Notes: generated by a model from the letters alone, not told the origin. DNA of 51,278 bases from Pseudoprimorskyibacter sp. (GCA_029251265.1 JAQXDR010000085.1:1-51278), one strand, 5' to 3'. Counted from the first letter of the stretch, positions 38,304-48,617 are shown. Program-made: numbers and translations.

Positions 38304-40898
38304 CTAAAAGCGATCAAGCAGTCGTTCAAGATAATCCCGTTCTGCTTCGGGTCTGTCACTTTCACCAGACCTGCGGCGGATCTCGTCTAATAACTCTTGA
38401 GCACGACGGTAAACATCGGTGCCTTGCACCATTTCATCGTCACTGCCCAGCCTGCCACTATTGCCAATGCTGCGCCCCAAGGGATCGCGCTGCGCATCGG
38501 ACCCGCTGTCCTGTGCCGTGTCGCGATCCCCTTGATCAGAAGACCCCTGCTGCGCCATTGCATCACCCAAATCACGCATACCCTCGCGCAATGCGTTCAT
38601 TGCCTCGCCTTGGCGTTCGATCGCTCTTGGAAGGTCCCCGTCACGCAGCGCGTCCTCGGCCCCTTCCATCGCATCTTGCGCACGATTGAGACTGTCGCGC
38701 GCGCGATCCCCGGCTTCGGTTCCGTCGCCTGGCAGATTTTGCTGCTGCTGTTGCAGCTCTTGCCTGAGGGCCCGCTGCCGTTCGGCCAGACGATCCTGCA
38801 ACATACCCGGCCCGTTCTGACCCGATTGCGGGTTTTGTTGTTCGCCCTGTTGTCCTTGACCCTGTTGTTGCTGACCCGGCTGTTGTTGGCCTTGCCGCCC
38901 TGACTGACCGGGGCTCTGTTGTCCCTGTGGATTTGGCTGTTGTTGCTGTTGCTCGCCTCCGTCGGGATTGAATTGACGCTGCAATTCATTGAAAGCTTCA
39001 TCGTTCAGGGTTTGCTGGTCCCGCAGGGTGTCTGCCAAATCTTCCATAGCTTGCTGGCCCGGAGACATCTGCTGTCCCCCTTCGGTGACTTGCATATTTT
39101 CCAACATTTCACGCAACTGCTCTAACGCTTCCATAGCCTCTGCCATGCGACCCTGCTCCATCAGCTCTTGGATGCGATCCATTAAAGCCTGCAGATCGTT
39201 CTGCGATAACTCCATGTCTGGTGGCGGATTTTGCGACGTCTCTGGTGATTGTTGCGCCTGACGTTTCTGTTCCTGCGCAAGCTGACGCATGTAATCCTGC
39301 GTGGCGGCGCGCAATTCCTGCATAAGTTCGGCAATCTCTTGTTCGGACGCGCCATTACGCATGGCCTCTTGCAAACGTTTTTGTGCACGCTCCATTCGCG
39401 CACGCGCATCCGCTAGATCGCCATCCTCAATTTCGGCGGCCAAATTCCAAAGCGCCAGAGAAATCCGGTCTTGATCCTCTCTTGTCAGATCCTTGGCCAC
39501 CGTTTCCAGATCATCGATAATCGCTCGCAAGGTCGCTGCATGCGCGGGGTTGGGGAAAATATCTTCTGGCAGATAGCTGACAGCGCGCAATATTCTGGCC
39601 ACCTGAGGGCCATTGACACGCGCCCAAAGCAAAGCCTGTCTTTGATCAATCAAGGCAGCAGCCATTGGATCAAAAAACCGCCGTGCAGGAAGATCAAGAA
39701 TGCGGGTGTCAGAGAGCCCTGTTTGCCCGGCGGCATCCTCGGCCCGCAAGATGACCTGAACCGGCAGATTGGCCCAAGGATGTTGGGCAAAATCCTCTGT
39801 CAGTGCCTCGCTGAACTCTGTTCTGTCTCCGGCTAGGGGCAGCGGCAGCTGCACGTCTATTGCGTCTCTGTCGTCAGGGGCGGGGATCAGACCGTAGCGA
39901 CGATCTATACTGTCCAGAGCCAATGTGATCTCGGCGGCCGCACCTGTGACACCAAAATCATCGGTTGCAGAAAAAGGCAAATTGGCACGACCGTCAGGAT
40001 CCAGTGCAGGATCACCGTCAATCTGGATCAAGGGAACCACGTCAGGACGCATCATGATATCCCAACTGCGCCCACCGGTCCCTTGTATCGAAAATGTTCC
40101 GGACTGTCGGACCGCCAACTCATGTGCTGTGCTGGATAGAGCAGGTGCATCTATGGGACGGCCTGAAACCGTCTCGACCAGATTTAATGCTCCCTCAACC
40201 CCATACAAACGCAGGATAATACGGCTGCCTTGGGGGACGCTCAGGCTGTCTTGCTTTTGGTCGCCAAGATAAAGTGTCGGCAAACGCGTATAGGCCGGAG
40301 GTTCAATCCACCCTTCCCAAGAGGGTCCCGCCAGACCATCTGCGTCTGGCGTTCCAAGGCCGGGTATGGACTGAACCCGACCAACAGATCCGAACAGCAG
40401 CCCAAGCGCCAGCACCAAAAGCGCGACGTACCGCAGGGCAAAAGGATCCACAGTCACCAGTCGCAAATCCGGTGCCGGTGCACGTGCCGATTTGGCACGA
40501 TCGGCCATGCGCTGCTGATGTGCCGCCCAAACCGCAACAGAGGCTGCATCCTCCAAACCAAACGCCATGTGGTCATTCAAAGCCTGTAGCGGACGCCCGG
40601 GCAGGGTTTCGTCAAGCCTGTTCTGCGCCGCAGCCACCGTCGGCATATGAAACCGACGCAACCCAAGCCAGATCAAGCTCAATACCGTCAAAGACCATAG
40701 CGCAAGGGTCCCATTTTGAACTGGCGGACCCATAGCACCAAAAGCGCCCAATAAGACGGCACCAAAGCCCACCATCAAAACGGCCCACAGGGGCCAAAAC
40801 GCCCGGGTGAGCCTCTCCGCCATCATGCCTGTCCACGTCAAATTGATCTGGCGGCGAAGGCCACGCGACAGGTCTTTGGGCAAAGGGGCTTGCGTCAT
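38304..40898 (-). CDS. TIGR02302/DUF4175 family large membrane protein
   Basis: An 864-residue protein of the alphaproteobacterial TIGR02302 family (DUF4175). It starts MTQAPLPKDLSRGLRRQINL, with two N-terminal membrane segments (WPLWAVLMVGFGAVLLGAFG, TLALWSLTVLSLIWLGL) and a third near residue 155 (FALRYVALLVLALGLLFG). A large exported region follows, then a coiled-coil-rich part. Near residues 645-695 is a Gln/Gly/Pro low-complexity tract (QQQQQPNPQG and similar). Function unknown. The ATG at 40898 has AAGGAAGG upstream; the gene starts 47 bases after lysA ends, so lysA and this gene are probably one transcript. Confidence 0.9.
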   Translation of the reverse strand: MTQAPLPKDLSRGLRRQINLTWTGMMAERLTRAFWPLWAVLMVGFGAVLLGAFGAMGPPVQNGTLALWSLTVLSLIWLGLRRFHMPTVAAAQNRLDETLPGRPLQALNDHMAFGLEDAASVAVWAAHQQRMADRAKSARAPAPDLRLVTVDPFALRYVALLVLALGLLFGSVGRVQSIPGLGTPDADGLAGPSWEGWIEPPAYTRLPTLYLGDQKQDSLSVPQGSRIILRLYGVEGALNLVETVSGRPIDAPALSSTAHELAVRQSGTFSIQGTGGRSWDIMMRPDVVPLIQIDGDPALDPDGRANLPFSATDDFGVTGAAAEITLALDSIDRRYGLIPAPDDRDAIDVQLPLPLAGDRTEFSEALTEDFAQHPWANLPVQVILRAEDAAGQTGLSDTRILDLPARRFFDPMAAALIDQRQALLWARVNGPQVARILRAVSYLPEDIFPNPAHAATLRAIIDDLETVAKDLTREDQDRISLALWNLAAEIEDGDLADARARMERAQKRLQEAMRNGASEQEIAELMQELRAATQDYMRQLAQEQKRQAQQSPETSQNPPPDMELSQNDLQALMDRIQELMEQGRMAEAMEALEQLREMLENMQVTEGGQQMSPGQQAMEDLADTLRDQQTLNDEAFNELQRQFNPDGGEQQQQQPNPQGQQSPGQSGRQGQQQPGQQQQGQGQQGEQQNPQSGQNGPGMLQDRLAERQRALRQELQQQQQNLPGDGTEAGDRARDSLNRAQDAMEGAEDALRDGDLPRAIERQGEAMNALREGMRDLGDAMAQQGSSDQGDRDTAQDSGSDAQRDPLGRSIGNSGRLGSDDEMVQGTDVYRRAQELLDEIRRRSGESDRPEAERDYLERLLDRF

Positions 40899-40945
40899 TG
40901 GCGGACCTTCCTTGAGTGGTGCTGCGCTCCGCGATGGCGCATCAG

Positions 40946-42211
40946 CTACAACCAATAAGGAATTGTATCTCGATTTATGATATCGTCAAAGCTTGGACGT
41001 GCGCGAACAACCGCAAATTCACTGCCATGCACCAAAACCTCGGGAATGAGAGGTCGCGTGTTATATTCACTGGACATGACCGCGCCATATGCACCGGCCG
41101 AGCGAAAGGCAACAAGATCCCCCTCATGCAAGGCTGTCAGCTGTCGGGCTTTGGCAAAGGTATCGCCAGATTCACAGACTGGCCCAACGACGTCATAAGC
41201 CGATCGCTCCGCGCCAACGGCGGGTTGAATGACGGGAACAATATCATGATACGCGTCATACATCGATGGACGGATCAAATCATTCATGGCGGCATCAAGA
41301 ATCAAAAAGTCCCTGTCTTGGCCAGATTTGACATAGATCACACGAGACACAAGGATACCGGCGTTGCCAACAATAAGCCGGCCGGGTTCTATTTCTATCT
41401 CGCAGCCCAGATGCCCAACTGTGCGCTTGATCAAGGCACCGTAATCCTTTGGCAAAGGCGGAGCCTCATTCCCCTGAGAATACGGTATGCCAAGCCCGCC
41501 CCCCAGATCGAGGCGCCGAATGTCATGGCCATCTGCGCGCAAAACTTCGGTCAGTTCCGCGACTTTTTTATAGGCCGCCTCAAATGGATCCAGCTGTGTC
41601 AATTGGCTGCCTATGTGCACATCAATACCTATGACATCCAAACCGGGCATAGCCGCTGCTTCGGCGTAAACGTCTCGTGCGCGTGCAATGGGGATACCGA
41701 ACTTGTTTTCCGATTTCCCCGTCGCAATTTTTGCATGGGTTTTGGCGTCAACGTCCGGATTCACCCGGATGGCCACTGCGGCCCTGGCATCCAATGATGA
41801 CGCAATTTCAGAGATCGCACGCAGTTCGGGCTCTGATTCCACATTGAACTGTCGGATCCCCAGGCTCAGTGCTGCGTGGATCTCTTCATGTGTTTTCCCA
41901 ACACCTGAGAAGACAATGCGATCACCGGGGATACCAGCAGCTGTGGCACGCGCAAGCTCTCCTCCCGAGACAACATCCATGCCAGCACCCAGATCACCGA
42001 GGGTCTTTAGGATGGCCTGGTTGGACGCAGCTTTCATCGCGTAACAGACTAGATGCGGCATCCCCGCAAGGGCATCATCAAACAGTTGGAAGTGGCGGGT
42101 CAGCGTGGCCGTTGAATAGCAATAAAAGGGTGTGCCCACTTGGGCTACCATGTCTGTCAGGGAAACGTCTTCGGCATGCATGACGCCGTCACGGTAAAGG
42201 AAATGGTCCAT
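40946..42211 (-). CDS. lysA: Diaminopimelate decarboxylase
   Basis: LysA decarboxylates meso-diaminopimelate to lysine, the final step of the pathway whose earlier enzymes asd and dapD are elsewhere in the window. The 421-residue fold-type III PLP enzyme has the Schiff-base lysine in CYAMKAASN, the phosphate-binding GGGLGIPYS and the C-terminal CESGDTFAK and SAGAYGAVMSSEYN motifs. The ATG at 42211 has CGGAG upstream. It precedes the TIGR02302 gene. The upstream neighbours are inositol genes rather than argH. Confidence 0.95.
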   Translation of the reverse strand: MDHFLYRDGVMHAEDVSLTDMVAQVGTPFYCYSTATLTRHFQLFDDALAGMPHLVCYAMKAASNQAILKTLGDLGAGMDVVSGGELARATAAGIPGDRIVFSGVGKTHEEIHAALSLGIRQFNVESEPELRAISEIASSLDARAAVAIRVNPDVDAKTHAKIATGKSENKFGIPIARARDVYAEAAAMPGLDVIGIDVHIGSQLTQLDPFEAAYKKVAELTEVLRADGHDIRRLDLGGGLGIPYSQGNEAPPLPKDYGALIKRTVGHLGCEIEIEPGRLIVGNAGILVSRVIYVKSGQDRDFLILDAAMNDLIRPSMYDAYHDIVPVIQPAVGAERSAYDVVGPVCESGDTFAKARQLTALHEGDLVAFRSAGAYGAVMSSEYNTRPLIPEVLVHGSEFAVVRARPSFDDIINRDTIPYWL

Positions 42212-42406
42212 GTCGGTCTCCGATCAGGGGTGTTCGCGGCGGTGTAGCCCAAGCAAGCGGCGGGGGGAAGAGAGGGGTTTGTTGCATGCCTTTACATTCT
42301 CACACGACAAAGGCGTCATCATGTTGGATAGCCAACTGGCACCATGCCTCTGCTCACGCTCGGGCATTTTGTGCCCTGTCCTCACAAGATAATGACACGC
42401 CGCAAA

Positions 42407-43420
42407 TCACTTGGCTTTATAGATTGAAGCAGCGTCCATCAGGGCGACAGGGTGACAGGTGCCGCTGCGCAATGCCGCAACAGCGGTTTCGGCAATCTTG
42501 CCGCACACATATCCATCCCAAGCAGACGCCGCGACTGGATCCGGCTGCCCTGCTATCACGCCCGCCACCCAAGCAGCATTCTGTAATCGGTATGCCTCGG
42601 CAAAGCGGGGTCGCCAGTCGGGCGCATAGGCACCAGATCTGTTCAGCGCAGAATTGGTCACCATATGACGGGGCTCTGTCAGCTCGACCGTTCCGGTGGT
42701 GCCAACAAGTTCGCCACGAACATCATAGCCATACTGCGCGGCCACGTGCACTTCGATGGTGACAATCTGCCCAGCCTCGCTCACCAGCGTCAGCATAACC
42801 GGCGGGCATGTTGAATGCTGGGCCTGTGTGCGGGTGGCGATGGCCGAGACCTGAACCATTTCGACGCCTAAAAGAAACCTTGCGATGTCCAAATCATGGC
42901 TGGCCGAGTTTGTGATCGCCATGGGGCCATCAAACCATTCCGGAACAGCGACATTGCGGTGAACGGAATGAAACACCAGGGGGGCGCCGATCCTCTCTTC
43001 GGATACAGCCAAACGCATGGCACGATAAGAGGGATCATAGCGACGCATGAATCCAACGCTGATCAAACGATGGCCCAGGTCGTTTTCTTTAGACAGGAGG
43101 GGCAAGATGTCCGATGGCGATGGCGCCAGAGGCTTTTCAACAAGCGACGGTTTGCGATGGTGGATAGCATCCAGAGCCAGATCGGCATGCGTGGCATCCG
43201 GACTGGCGATCAGAACAGCGTCCACGTCCGCGCGGCCGGCAACCGCGGCCGCATCCGTCAATCCGTGCAAAGCACCGCAGGCATCAGCCACATCCTGCAT
43301 ACGCGCTTTGTCGGGATCACATACTAACTGAAGGACGGCGTTGGGCGTTTCATTGGCAATCACGCGTGCATGATCGGCCCCCATAACCCCGCATCCGATG
43401 ACCGCAACGCGGACTGTCAT
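42407..43420 (-). CDS. Gfo/Idh/MocA family oxidoreductase (inositol cluster)
   Basis: A 337-residue NAD(P)-dependent oxidoreductase. The Rossmann motif is VAVIGCGVMGADHARV, the conserved EKP motif is SLVEKPLAPSP and the catalytic His is likely in SHDLDIARFLLG. Its ATG overlaps the iolB stop by four bases (ATGA), so it is co-transcribed with iolB. It could be a second inositol isomer dehydrogenase (scyllo- or chiro-inositol), as found in other iol clusters; this is inference from location. Last gene of the cluster on this strand. Confidence 0.85.
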   Translation of the reverse strand: MTVRVAVIGCGVMGADHARVIANETPNAVLQLVCDPDKARMQDVADACGALHGLTDAAAVAGRADVDAVLIASPDATHADLALDAIHHRKPSLVEKPLAPSPSDILPLLSKENDLGHRLISVGFMRRYDPSYRAMRLAVSEERIGAPLVFHSVHRNVAVPEWFDGPMAITNSASHDLDIARFLLGVEMVQVSAIATRTQAQHSTCPPVMLTLVSEAGQIVTIEVHVAAQYGYDVRGELVGTTGTVELTEPRHMVTNSALNRSGAYAPDWRPRFAEAYRLQNAAWVAGVIAGQPDPVAASAWDGYVCGKIAETAVAALRSGTCHPVALMDAASIYKAK

Positions 43421-44247
43421 TTGTTGTCTCTTTGGTAAATCCAGTCGTGATCGGGGTGATTGCCGAACCGCCATTTTCGCAAAGGACCAGCCATGACGTT
43501 CAGATAATACATCTCGTAGCCATAAGGCGCACCACAGGGATGGTGCCCTTTGGGAACCAACACCACGTCATGGTTGCTCACGCTCATGGTTTCATCCAAC
43601 GACCCATCCTCGGTCCAAACCCGCTGATGTCCATAGCCTTGTGACGGATTGAGTCGGTGATAGTAGGTTTCCTCAAGATAGGTCATGTTGGGAAAGTCAT
43701 CCTCGTCATGGCGGTGTGGCGGATAAGAGGACCAGTTTCCAGCGGGCGTAAACACCTCGGTGACCAGCAAGCTATCGGCCACATCACGCCCTTCCATCGC
43801 AATATTGTTGATGAACCGCGTATTCGTCCCCGTACCACGCTTTTCAAGGGAAATCCCGGCTGGGCCAAGAACCCGAGCGGCATGATTTCCGTGTCCCGGT
43901 GCCGTGCAGACCGCAAGCGTGCAATGTGTTGTCGCCGTGGCCTGCCAATCCGTTCCATTCGGCAGGTAAACACAATGTGGGGGTGTCTTTTCAAAGACAT
44001 CCATCCGATCGCCCAGTTCCCCCCAGTTCTGATCCGCACCGCTAATTTCAGCGCGCCCCTCAACCAGCACCAAAATGACTTCGGTATCGCCCGTCTGCTC
44101 GGTGACGCTATCACCAGGGGCCAATCGATAAAGACCAAATCCCACATAGCCCCAATCCGGCGACAGCGCGCTGTTACGTGCAGATTTGACCGTGACATCG
44201 TGAACTTTGCCGGTCTGGGCCGTTGGACTGAGTTTTAGTTGGCTCAT
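43417..44247 (-). CDS. iolB: 5-deoxy-glucuronate isomerase
   Basis: IolB isomerises 5-deoxy-D-glucuronate to 2-deoxy-5-keto-gluconate in myo-inositol breakdown. The 276-residue bicupin has the metal region YPPHRHDEDDFPNMTYLEE and the downstream VLVPKGHHPCGAPYGYEMYY block. The ATG at 44247 has GGAG about 8 bases upstream. It overlaps the oxidoreductase gene that follows. iolD lies upstream on the same strand, separated by a small membrane protein gene and about 270 bases. Confidence 0.93.
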   Translation of the reverse strand: MSQLKLSPTAQTGKVHDVTVKSARNSALSPDWGYVGFGLYRLAPGDSVTEQTGDTEVILVLVEGRAEISGADQNWGELGDRMDVFEKTPPHCVYLPNGTDWQATATTHCTLAVCTAPGHGNHAARVLGPAGISLEKRGTGTNTRFINNIAMEGRDVADSLLVTEVFTPAGNWSSYPPHRHDEDDFPNMTYLEETYYHRLNPSQGYGHQRVWTEDGSLDETMSVSNHDVVLVPKGHHPCGAPYGYEMYYLNVMAGPLRKWRFGNHPDHDWIYQRDNK

Positions 44248-44379
44248 CGAAGTCTCCGTATCAGAGTGTCTTGGAACTGGTTTTAACCGCACCAGCAGAT
44301 CTGCTTGAACGGCATATGCGGGATGCAGGACGGTGACATAGGGCGTTTCGCATAAATACCGCCCGCAAGATCAACACAT

Positions 44380-44598
44380 TCATGCGTCCGTGTCCTTGGG
44401 TTCGTAATCCTTGGGATCAAAAACCCAGAAAAATTGATGGAAAAGATAGACACCAGACAGACCGGCAATCAATCCAAAAACCGGAGTTCCCGCGGTGAAC
44501 TCGGCAAGGGTCCATCCCGCCACACACAGGCAAATCGCCACCCTCACCCAAAGGCGACGAAAGAGCGGATGGCGGACATTAAAATTTTCTGCTCTCAT
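44380..44598 (-). CDS. Small membrane protein within the iol cluster
   Basis: A 72-residue protein with two membrane segments: RVAICLCVAGWTLAEFTAG and FGLIAGLSGVYLFHQFFW, then a charged tail FDPKDYEPKDTDA. No family recognised. The start at 44598 is the likeliest (first Met after basic residues), but its ribosome site is weak; an in-frame Met at 44637 exists. It lies between iolD and iolB, with gaps on both sides, and could be part of the transcript. A link to inositol uptake is speculation. Confidence 0.55.
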   Translation of the reverse strand: MRAENFNVRHPLFRRLWVRVAICLCVAGWTLAEFTAGTPVFGLIAGLSGVYLFHQFFWVFDPKDYEPKDTDA

Positions 44599-44869
44599 AA
44601 ACACTGTGCCTTTTTCGCAAGACCACGCCAAGCGCAACGGCGTGTCATATCGTCTGTTGGGCGTGACGTGTCGCTATCAGGAAAGACCCCCGCCCCCGAT
44701 GACACTATCTGGTCAATGATCGCAGGGCGCAACCATCTTGCCCATGGGTTTGGTGCAATGACGCCAACAACCCAGAACCACACCAATTCGCAGAGGCGTG
44801 GCATCAATTAGCATCATAATCACAGCTCCAATTACGTTTCATTCCCTATTGCGAATCAAAGCCGTGACC

Positions 44870-46702
44870 TTAGGTCCGCAACCGGCGCTGCAAGGCATCT
44901 TCGTAGGCTAGGCGCACGTCTTTAACGCTGTCACGGTCACTGACCTCGGGGATGGCGACCTCCCACCATGTGCCGCCATGTTCGGTGGATGGGTAGGGGT
45001 CGGTATCAATAACCACCACAAACACACCCTCGGCGTCCCGCGCCCTTTGCAATGCTGCCTCAAGTTCTTGAATGGAACTGACATGCACCGCAGCCGCCCC
45101 CATCGAGGCCGCATGTGCGGCAAAGTCGATGTTGGAGGGTGTCACATGATGGGCTGTGTCCAGCAGATTGTTAAACTCGGCCCCACCAGTGCCGCGTTGC
45201 AGGCGGTTTATACACCCAAAACCCCGGTTGTCGGTGATAACCACAGTCAACTTGATCCCCATCATCACTGCCGTCGCCAGTTCCGAGTTGGCCATCATGT
45301 AACTGCCGTCACCCAACATGCAAACAACGTCCCGATCGGGATCCGCCATCTTGATACCCATCGCCCCGGCGATCTCGTATCCCATGCAGCTAAAGCCGTA
45401 TTCCATGTGATAGGCTCCGGGCCGTGGTGCCTTCCACAGTTTGTGTAGTTCGCCCGGCATGGTGCCCGCAGCGCCCATCACGACAGTGTCTTTTGATGAT
45501 GCCCGCTGCACAGCACCAATCACCTGCATATCGGTGGGCAACGCATTGCCATCCGTCGGCGGGTCGGTCAGGACGTCAACTTTGGCAAACCACTCGGCTT
45601 TCTGCGTCGCATAATCTCCGTCTGCCTGATGCATTCCCAAAGATTCGTTCAGTTTTTCCAATCCCCGCAGGGCATCTGCCATCAATGGCCGTGCCCCGTG
45701 CTTCATGGCATCGTAGGCCGCAACGTTCAGGCTAATCAGTTGACGGTTTGGATTTTGAAACAACATCCATGAACCCGTGGTAAAGTCCTGCAACCGTGTC
45801 CCTACACCCAGGATGACATCTGCTTCGGCACAGATGTTGTTGGCGGGCTCTCCGCCCGTCACACCAACAGGTCCAAGGTTTAGCGGATGATCCCACGGCA
45901 AGGCAGATTTTCCTGCCTGGGTTTCCACAACGGGTATGTTGTGGGCTTCGGCAAAGTTGCGCAACATGTCGCAGGCATCGGAGTAATGTACGCCACCACC
46001 AGCAACAATTACGGGCTTTTCGGCCTCTTCCAGTGCGCTTGCAGCAGCCTCGAGTTCGTAACTATCGGGATAGCTGCGACGCTGTCCCCAAACTTTGGGC
46101 TCGAAAAACCATGTAGGATAATCATAGGCTTCGGTCTGCGTGTCCTGACAAAAGGCCAATGTCACAGGGCCACAGGCCGCAGGATCCGTCATGGTCGCCA
46201 TAGCACGCGGCAAGGCGGTCAGAAGGTGTTCTGGGCGGGAAATCCGGTCAAAATACCGGCTGACTGGCCGAAAGCAGTCGTTGGCTGACACAGTGCCATC
46301 GCCAAAATCTTCGATCTGCTGCAATACGGGATCAGGCCCGCGCGAGGCAAAGATGTCTCCGGGTATAATCAAAACGGGAAGACGGTTGGCATGCGCCAAG
46401 GCGGCGGCCGTTACCATATTGGTGGCGCCGGGACCAATCGACGACGTTACAGCCATAGCGCGTTTGCGCCCCGACTGCTTTGCATAGGCAATAGCGGTAT
46501 GGGCCATCGTTTGTTCGTTATGACCCCGGTAGGTTGGAAAGATATCCCTTACGCCATGCAATGCCTCGCCTAAACCGGCAACATTGCCATGGCCAAAGAT
46601 GGCCCAGATCCCAGCCATAAAGGGTTCGCCTTCGGCATTCATTTGTGTCGCCAGATAGCGCACCATGGCCTGAGCAGCGGTCAACCGGATCGTATCGGTC
46701 AT
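44870..46702 (-). CDS. iolD: 3D-trihydroxycyclohexane-1,2-dione hydrolase
   Basis: IolD is a thiamine-diphosphate enzyme that opens the inositol-derived ring to 5-deoxyglucuronate. The 610-residue product has the family start AIFGHGNVAGLGEAL and the ThDP-binding GDGSYMMANSELATAVM ending near ITDN. The catalytic Glu region is in the N-terminal domain (RGHNEQTMAHTAIAYAK). Its ATG directly follows the iolC stop codon (TAA then ATG), so the two are translationally coupled. Its need for ThDP gives a loose link to the thiBPQ importer in the window, which is inference only. Confidence 0.94.
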   Translation of the reverse strand: MTDTIRLTAAQAMVRYLATQMNAEGEPFMAGIWAIFGHGNVAGLGEALHGVRDIFPTYRGHNEQTMAHTAIAYAKQSGRKRAMAVTSSIGPGATNMVTAAALAHANRLPVLIIPGDIFASRGPDPVLQQIEDFGDGTVSANDCFRPVSRYFDRISRPEHLLTALPRAMATMTDPAACGPVTLAFCQDTQTEAYDYPTWFFEPKVWGQRRSYPDSYELEAAASALEEAEKPVIVAGGGVHYSDACDMLRNFAEAHNIPVVETQAGKSALPWDHPLNLGPVGVTGGEPANNICAEADVILGVGTRLQDFTTGSWMLFQNPNRQLISLNVAAYDAMKHGARPLMADALRGLEKLNESLGMHQADGDYATQKAEWFAKVDVLTDPPTDGNALPTDMQVIGAVQRASSKDTVVMGAAGTMPGELHKLWKAPRPGAYHMEYGFSCMGYEIAGAMGIKMADPDRDVVCMLGDGSYMMANSELATAVMMGIKLTVVITDNRGFGCINRLQRGTGGAEFNNLLDTAHHVTPSNIDFAAHAASMGAAAVHVSSIQELEAALQRARDAEGVFVVVIDTDPYPSTEHGGTWWEVAIPEVSDRDSVKDVRLAYEDALQRRLRT

Positions 46703-48604
46703 TTAAATGCCTCCCTTTTCGCGGGCAATGTCCCAATATTTGCAAAGCCGGGCATAGCTGTCCGTCATTCTGGATACCGCATCTTTGGCGGTGATTTCAT
46801 CCAGCATATACGCTGCGGCGTGTTCGGCAAAGATTGTGCGTCCCACAGCGAACCCTTTCACCAGCGGGTAGTGCGCTGCAACGTTAAAGCTATCGGCAAG
46901 TTCAGCCTCGGTCGCACCAAGCCCGAGCACCACGATACCGCGGGTGTGCGCATCATTGCGTTCGATGGCCTCACACGTGGCCTGCCATGCCGCCGCACTT
47001 GTCATAGGCTCCAGCTTCCACCAGTCGGGATATACCCCCAAATCGTAAAACCTTTGAATGACTCGCGCTGTTGTCTCGTCACCGACAGGTCCGGCCTTGG
47101 ACGGAATGACTTCCAACAAAAACTCAAGACCGTTCCGTCTGGCCGCGTGAAAAAGACGGGTTACCGTGGCCTCTTGCTCTGCGCGCGTCTCGGCACTGTC
47201 ATCTGGATGATAAAAGCACAAACATTTGACCACATGCTCTAGCGGCCATTCTGACAACCCCCCGAAATCGGGACCCAGTTCTTCTTCTATCTGCAATGGC
47301 CGCGATCCCGGCAGTTCAACGGGTCGGCCAATCCATAGACCCTGGCCGACAGCTTTGAAAAGGGCGTCACGCCCCAGCCTCCAGTCGCACAGCAGACCGT
47401 AGCCCTTCCGGTCCTGGGCCACCTCGGCACATGCCTGCAGGCAAAGCTCTTTGAACGCGGCGATTTTCTCGGGTGTTGCGCCCAGCAGATCCTGCATTTG
47501 CATCCGGTGATCAAAGGCAAAAACGCGCATCGTGGGCCAGTCGCCTTTCCGGTTTGTGGCCCAGTGGATCTGTTCAAGTTCGGCATCTTTGCGCAATGCC
47601 GGTGTTTTGACGCCGCGTTTGAGAAAAACTTGCAACTCGGTCCAGCTGGGATAGGCCGGAGCACAGCCATGCCGACTGACCGCAAAGGCACCGCAGGCAT
47701 TGGCATATGTCAGCGCAGTTGGCCAATCCTCATTGTCCAACCAGCCCTTCAGCAGCCCAGACATAAATCCGTCACCGGCCCCAAGCACGTTGAAAACTTC
47801 AATCGGAAAGCCCGGACCGCTTTGGCCATCATCCAGACAGTCTGAAATGTCAGAGGTAAAGGCCACAGCACCCATAGGGCCACGTTTGCACACCAAGGTC
47901 GCATTGGTCACAGCCCGCACAGCCCGCAGGGCCGCGATGGTATCAGTGGTCCCGCCCGCAATGTGAAACTCTTCTTCGGTGCCGACGATCAAATCGAACA
48001 GATGTAGTGTCGATTGCAATTTTGCCGTAACCGCATCCGAGGCAATAAACCGGTTTTCTCCGTCGCCATGGCCCGAAAGGCCCCACAGATTGGGACGATA
48101 GTCGATATCCAACGCGGTGCGACTGCCTTGCTCGTGGGCCAACCTCAGCGCCTTGATAACAGCCGCCTCGGTTCGGGGATTGGACAAATGCGTTCCAGTC
48201 GCCACAACCGAACGCGCGTCAGAGATAAAATCAGGGTCAATGTCGTCTGCATGCAGGGCCATATCTGCACAGTTTTCACGATAAAAAATAAGCGGGAACT
48301 GCTCTTGATCCCGAATGCCCAGAATAACCAGGGCAGTCAGGCGCTCTGGGTCCGTAATCACACCACGCGTATCCACGCCTTCGCTCTGAAGCTGTTCGCG
48401 AATAAACCGCCCCATGTGTTCGTCGCCCACACGGGTGATCACAGCAGACTTCAAACCCAAGCGTGCGGTTCCGGCCGCCATGTTTGTGGGCGAGCCGCCA
48501 ATGTATTTGTGGAACGAGCTCATATCCTCAAGCCGCCCGCCGACCTGCGCGCCGTAGAGGTCCACCGATGAACGTCCAATTGTGATTACGTCTAAAGTTT
48601 TCAT
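46703..48604 (-). CDS. iolC: Bifunctional 5-dehydro-2-deoxygluconokinase with DUF2090 domain
   Basis: A 633-residue fusion. The N-terminal half (about 1-320) is a PfkB/ribokinase-fold kinase: IGRSSVDLYGAQVGGRLED, the GGSPTNMAAGTARLG substrate block and GAGDGFMSGLLKGWLDN with the catalytic Asp. It phosphorylates 2-deoxy-5-keto-gluconate. The C-terminal half (about 325-633) is DUF2090 (FAFDHRMQMQDLLGAT, then EVIPSKAGPVGD), which is considered the aldolase that cleaves the product (IolJ-like). The start at 48604 has AGGA upstream. It is followed directly by iolD and preceded by iolG 13 bases away. Confidence 0.93.
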   Translation of the reverse strand: MKTLDVITIGRSSVDLYGAQVGGRLEDMSSFHKYIGGSPTNMAAGTARLGLKSAVITRVGDEHMGRFIREQLQSEGVDTRGVITDPERLTALVILGIRDQEQFPLIFYRENCADMALHADDIDPDFISDARSVVATGTHLSNPRTEAAVIKALRLAHEQGSRTALDIDYRPNLWGLSGHGDGENRFIASDAVTAKLQSTLHLFDLIVGTEEEFHIAGGTTDTIAALRAVRAVTNATLVCKRGPMGAVAFTSDISDCLDDGQSGPGFPIEVFNVLGAGDGFMSGLLKGWLDNEDWPTALTYANACGAFAVSRHGCAPAYPSWTELQVFLKRGVKTPALRKDAELEQIHWATNRKGDWPTMRVFAFDHRMQMQDLLGATPEKIAAFKELCLQACAEVAQDRKGYGLLCDWRLGRDALFKAVGQGLWIGRPVELPGSRPLQIEEELGPDFGGLSEWPLEHVVKCLCFYHPDDSAETRAEQEATVTRLFHAARRNGLEFLLEVIPSKAGPVGDETTARVIQRFYDLGVYPDWWKLEPMTSAAAWQATCEAIERNDAHTRGIVVLGLGATEAELADSFNVAAHYPLVKGFAVGRTIFAEHAAAYMLDEITAKDAVSRMTDSYARLCKYWDIAREKGGI

Positions 48605-48617
48605 GCTCAAAGTCCTG

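Noticed and set aside
44595-44807. 70-codon minus-strand frame between iolD and the small membrane gene
   Set aside because: It overlaps the start of the membrane-protein gene and shows no ribosome site or motif.
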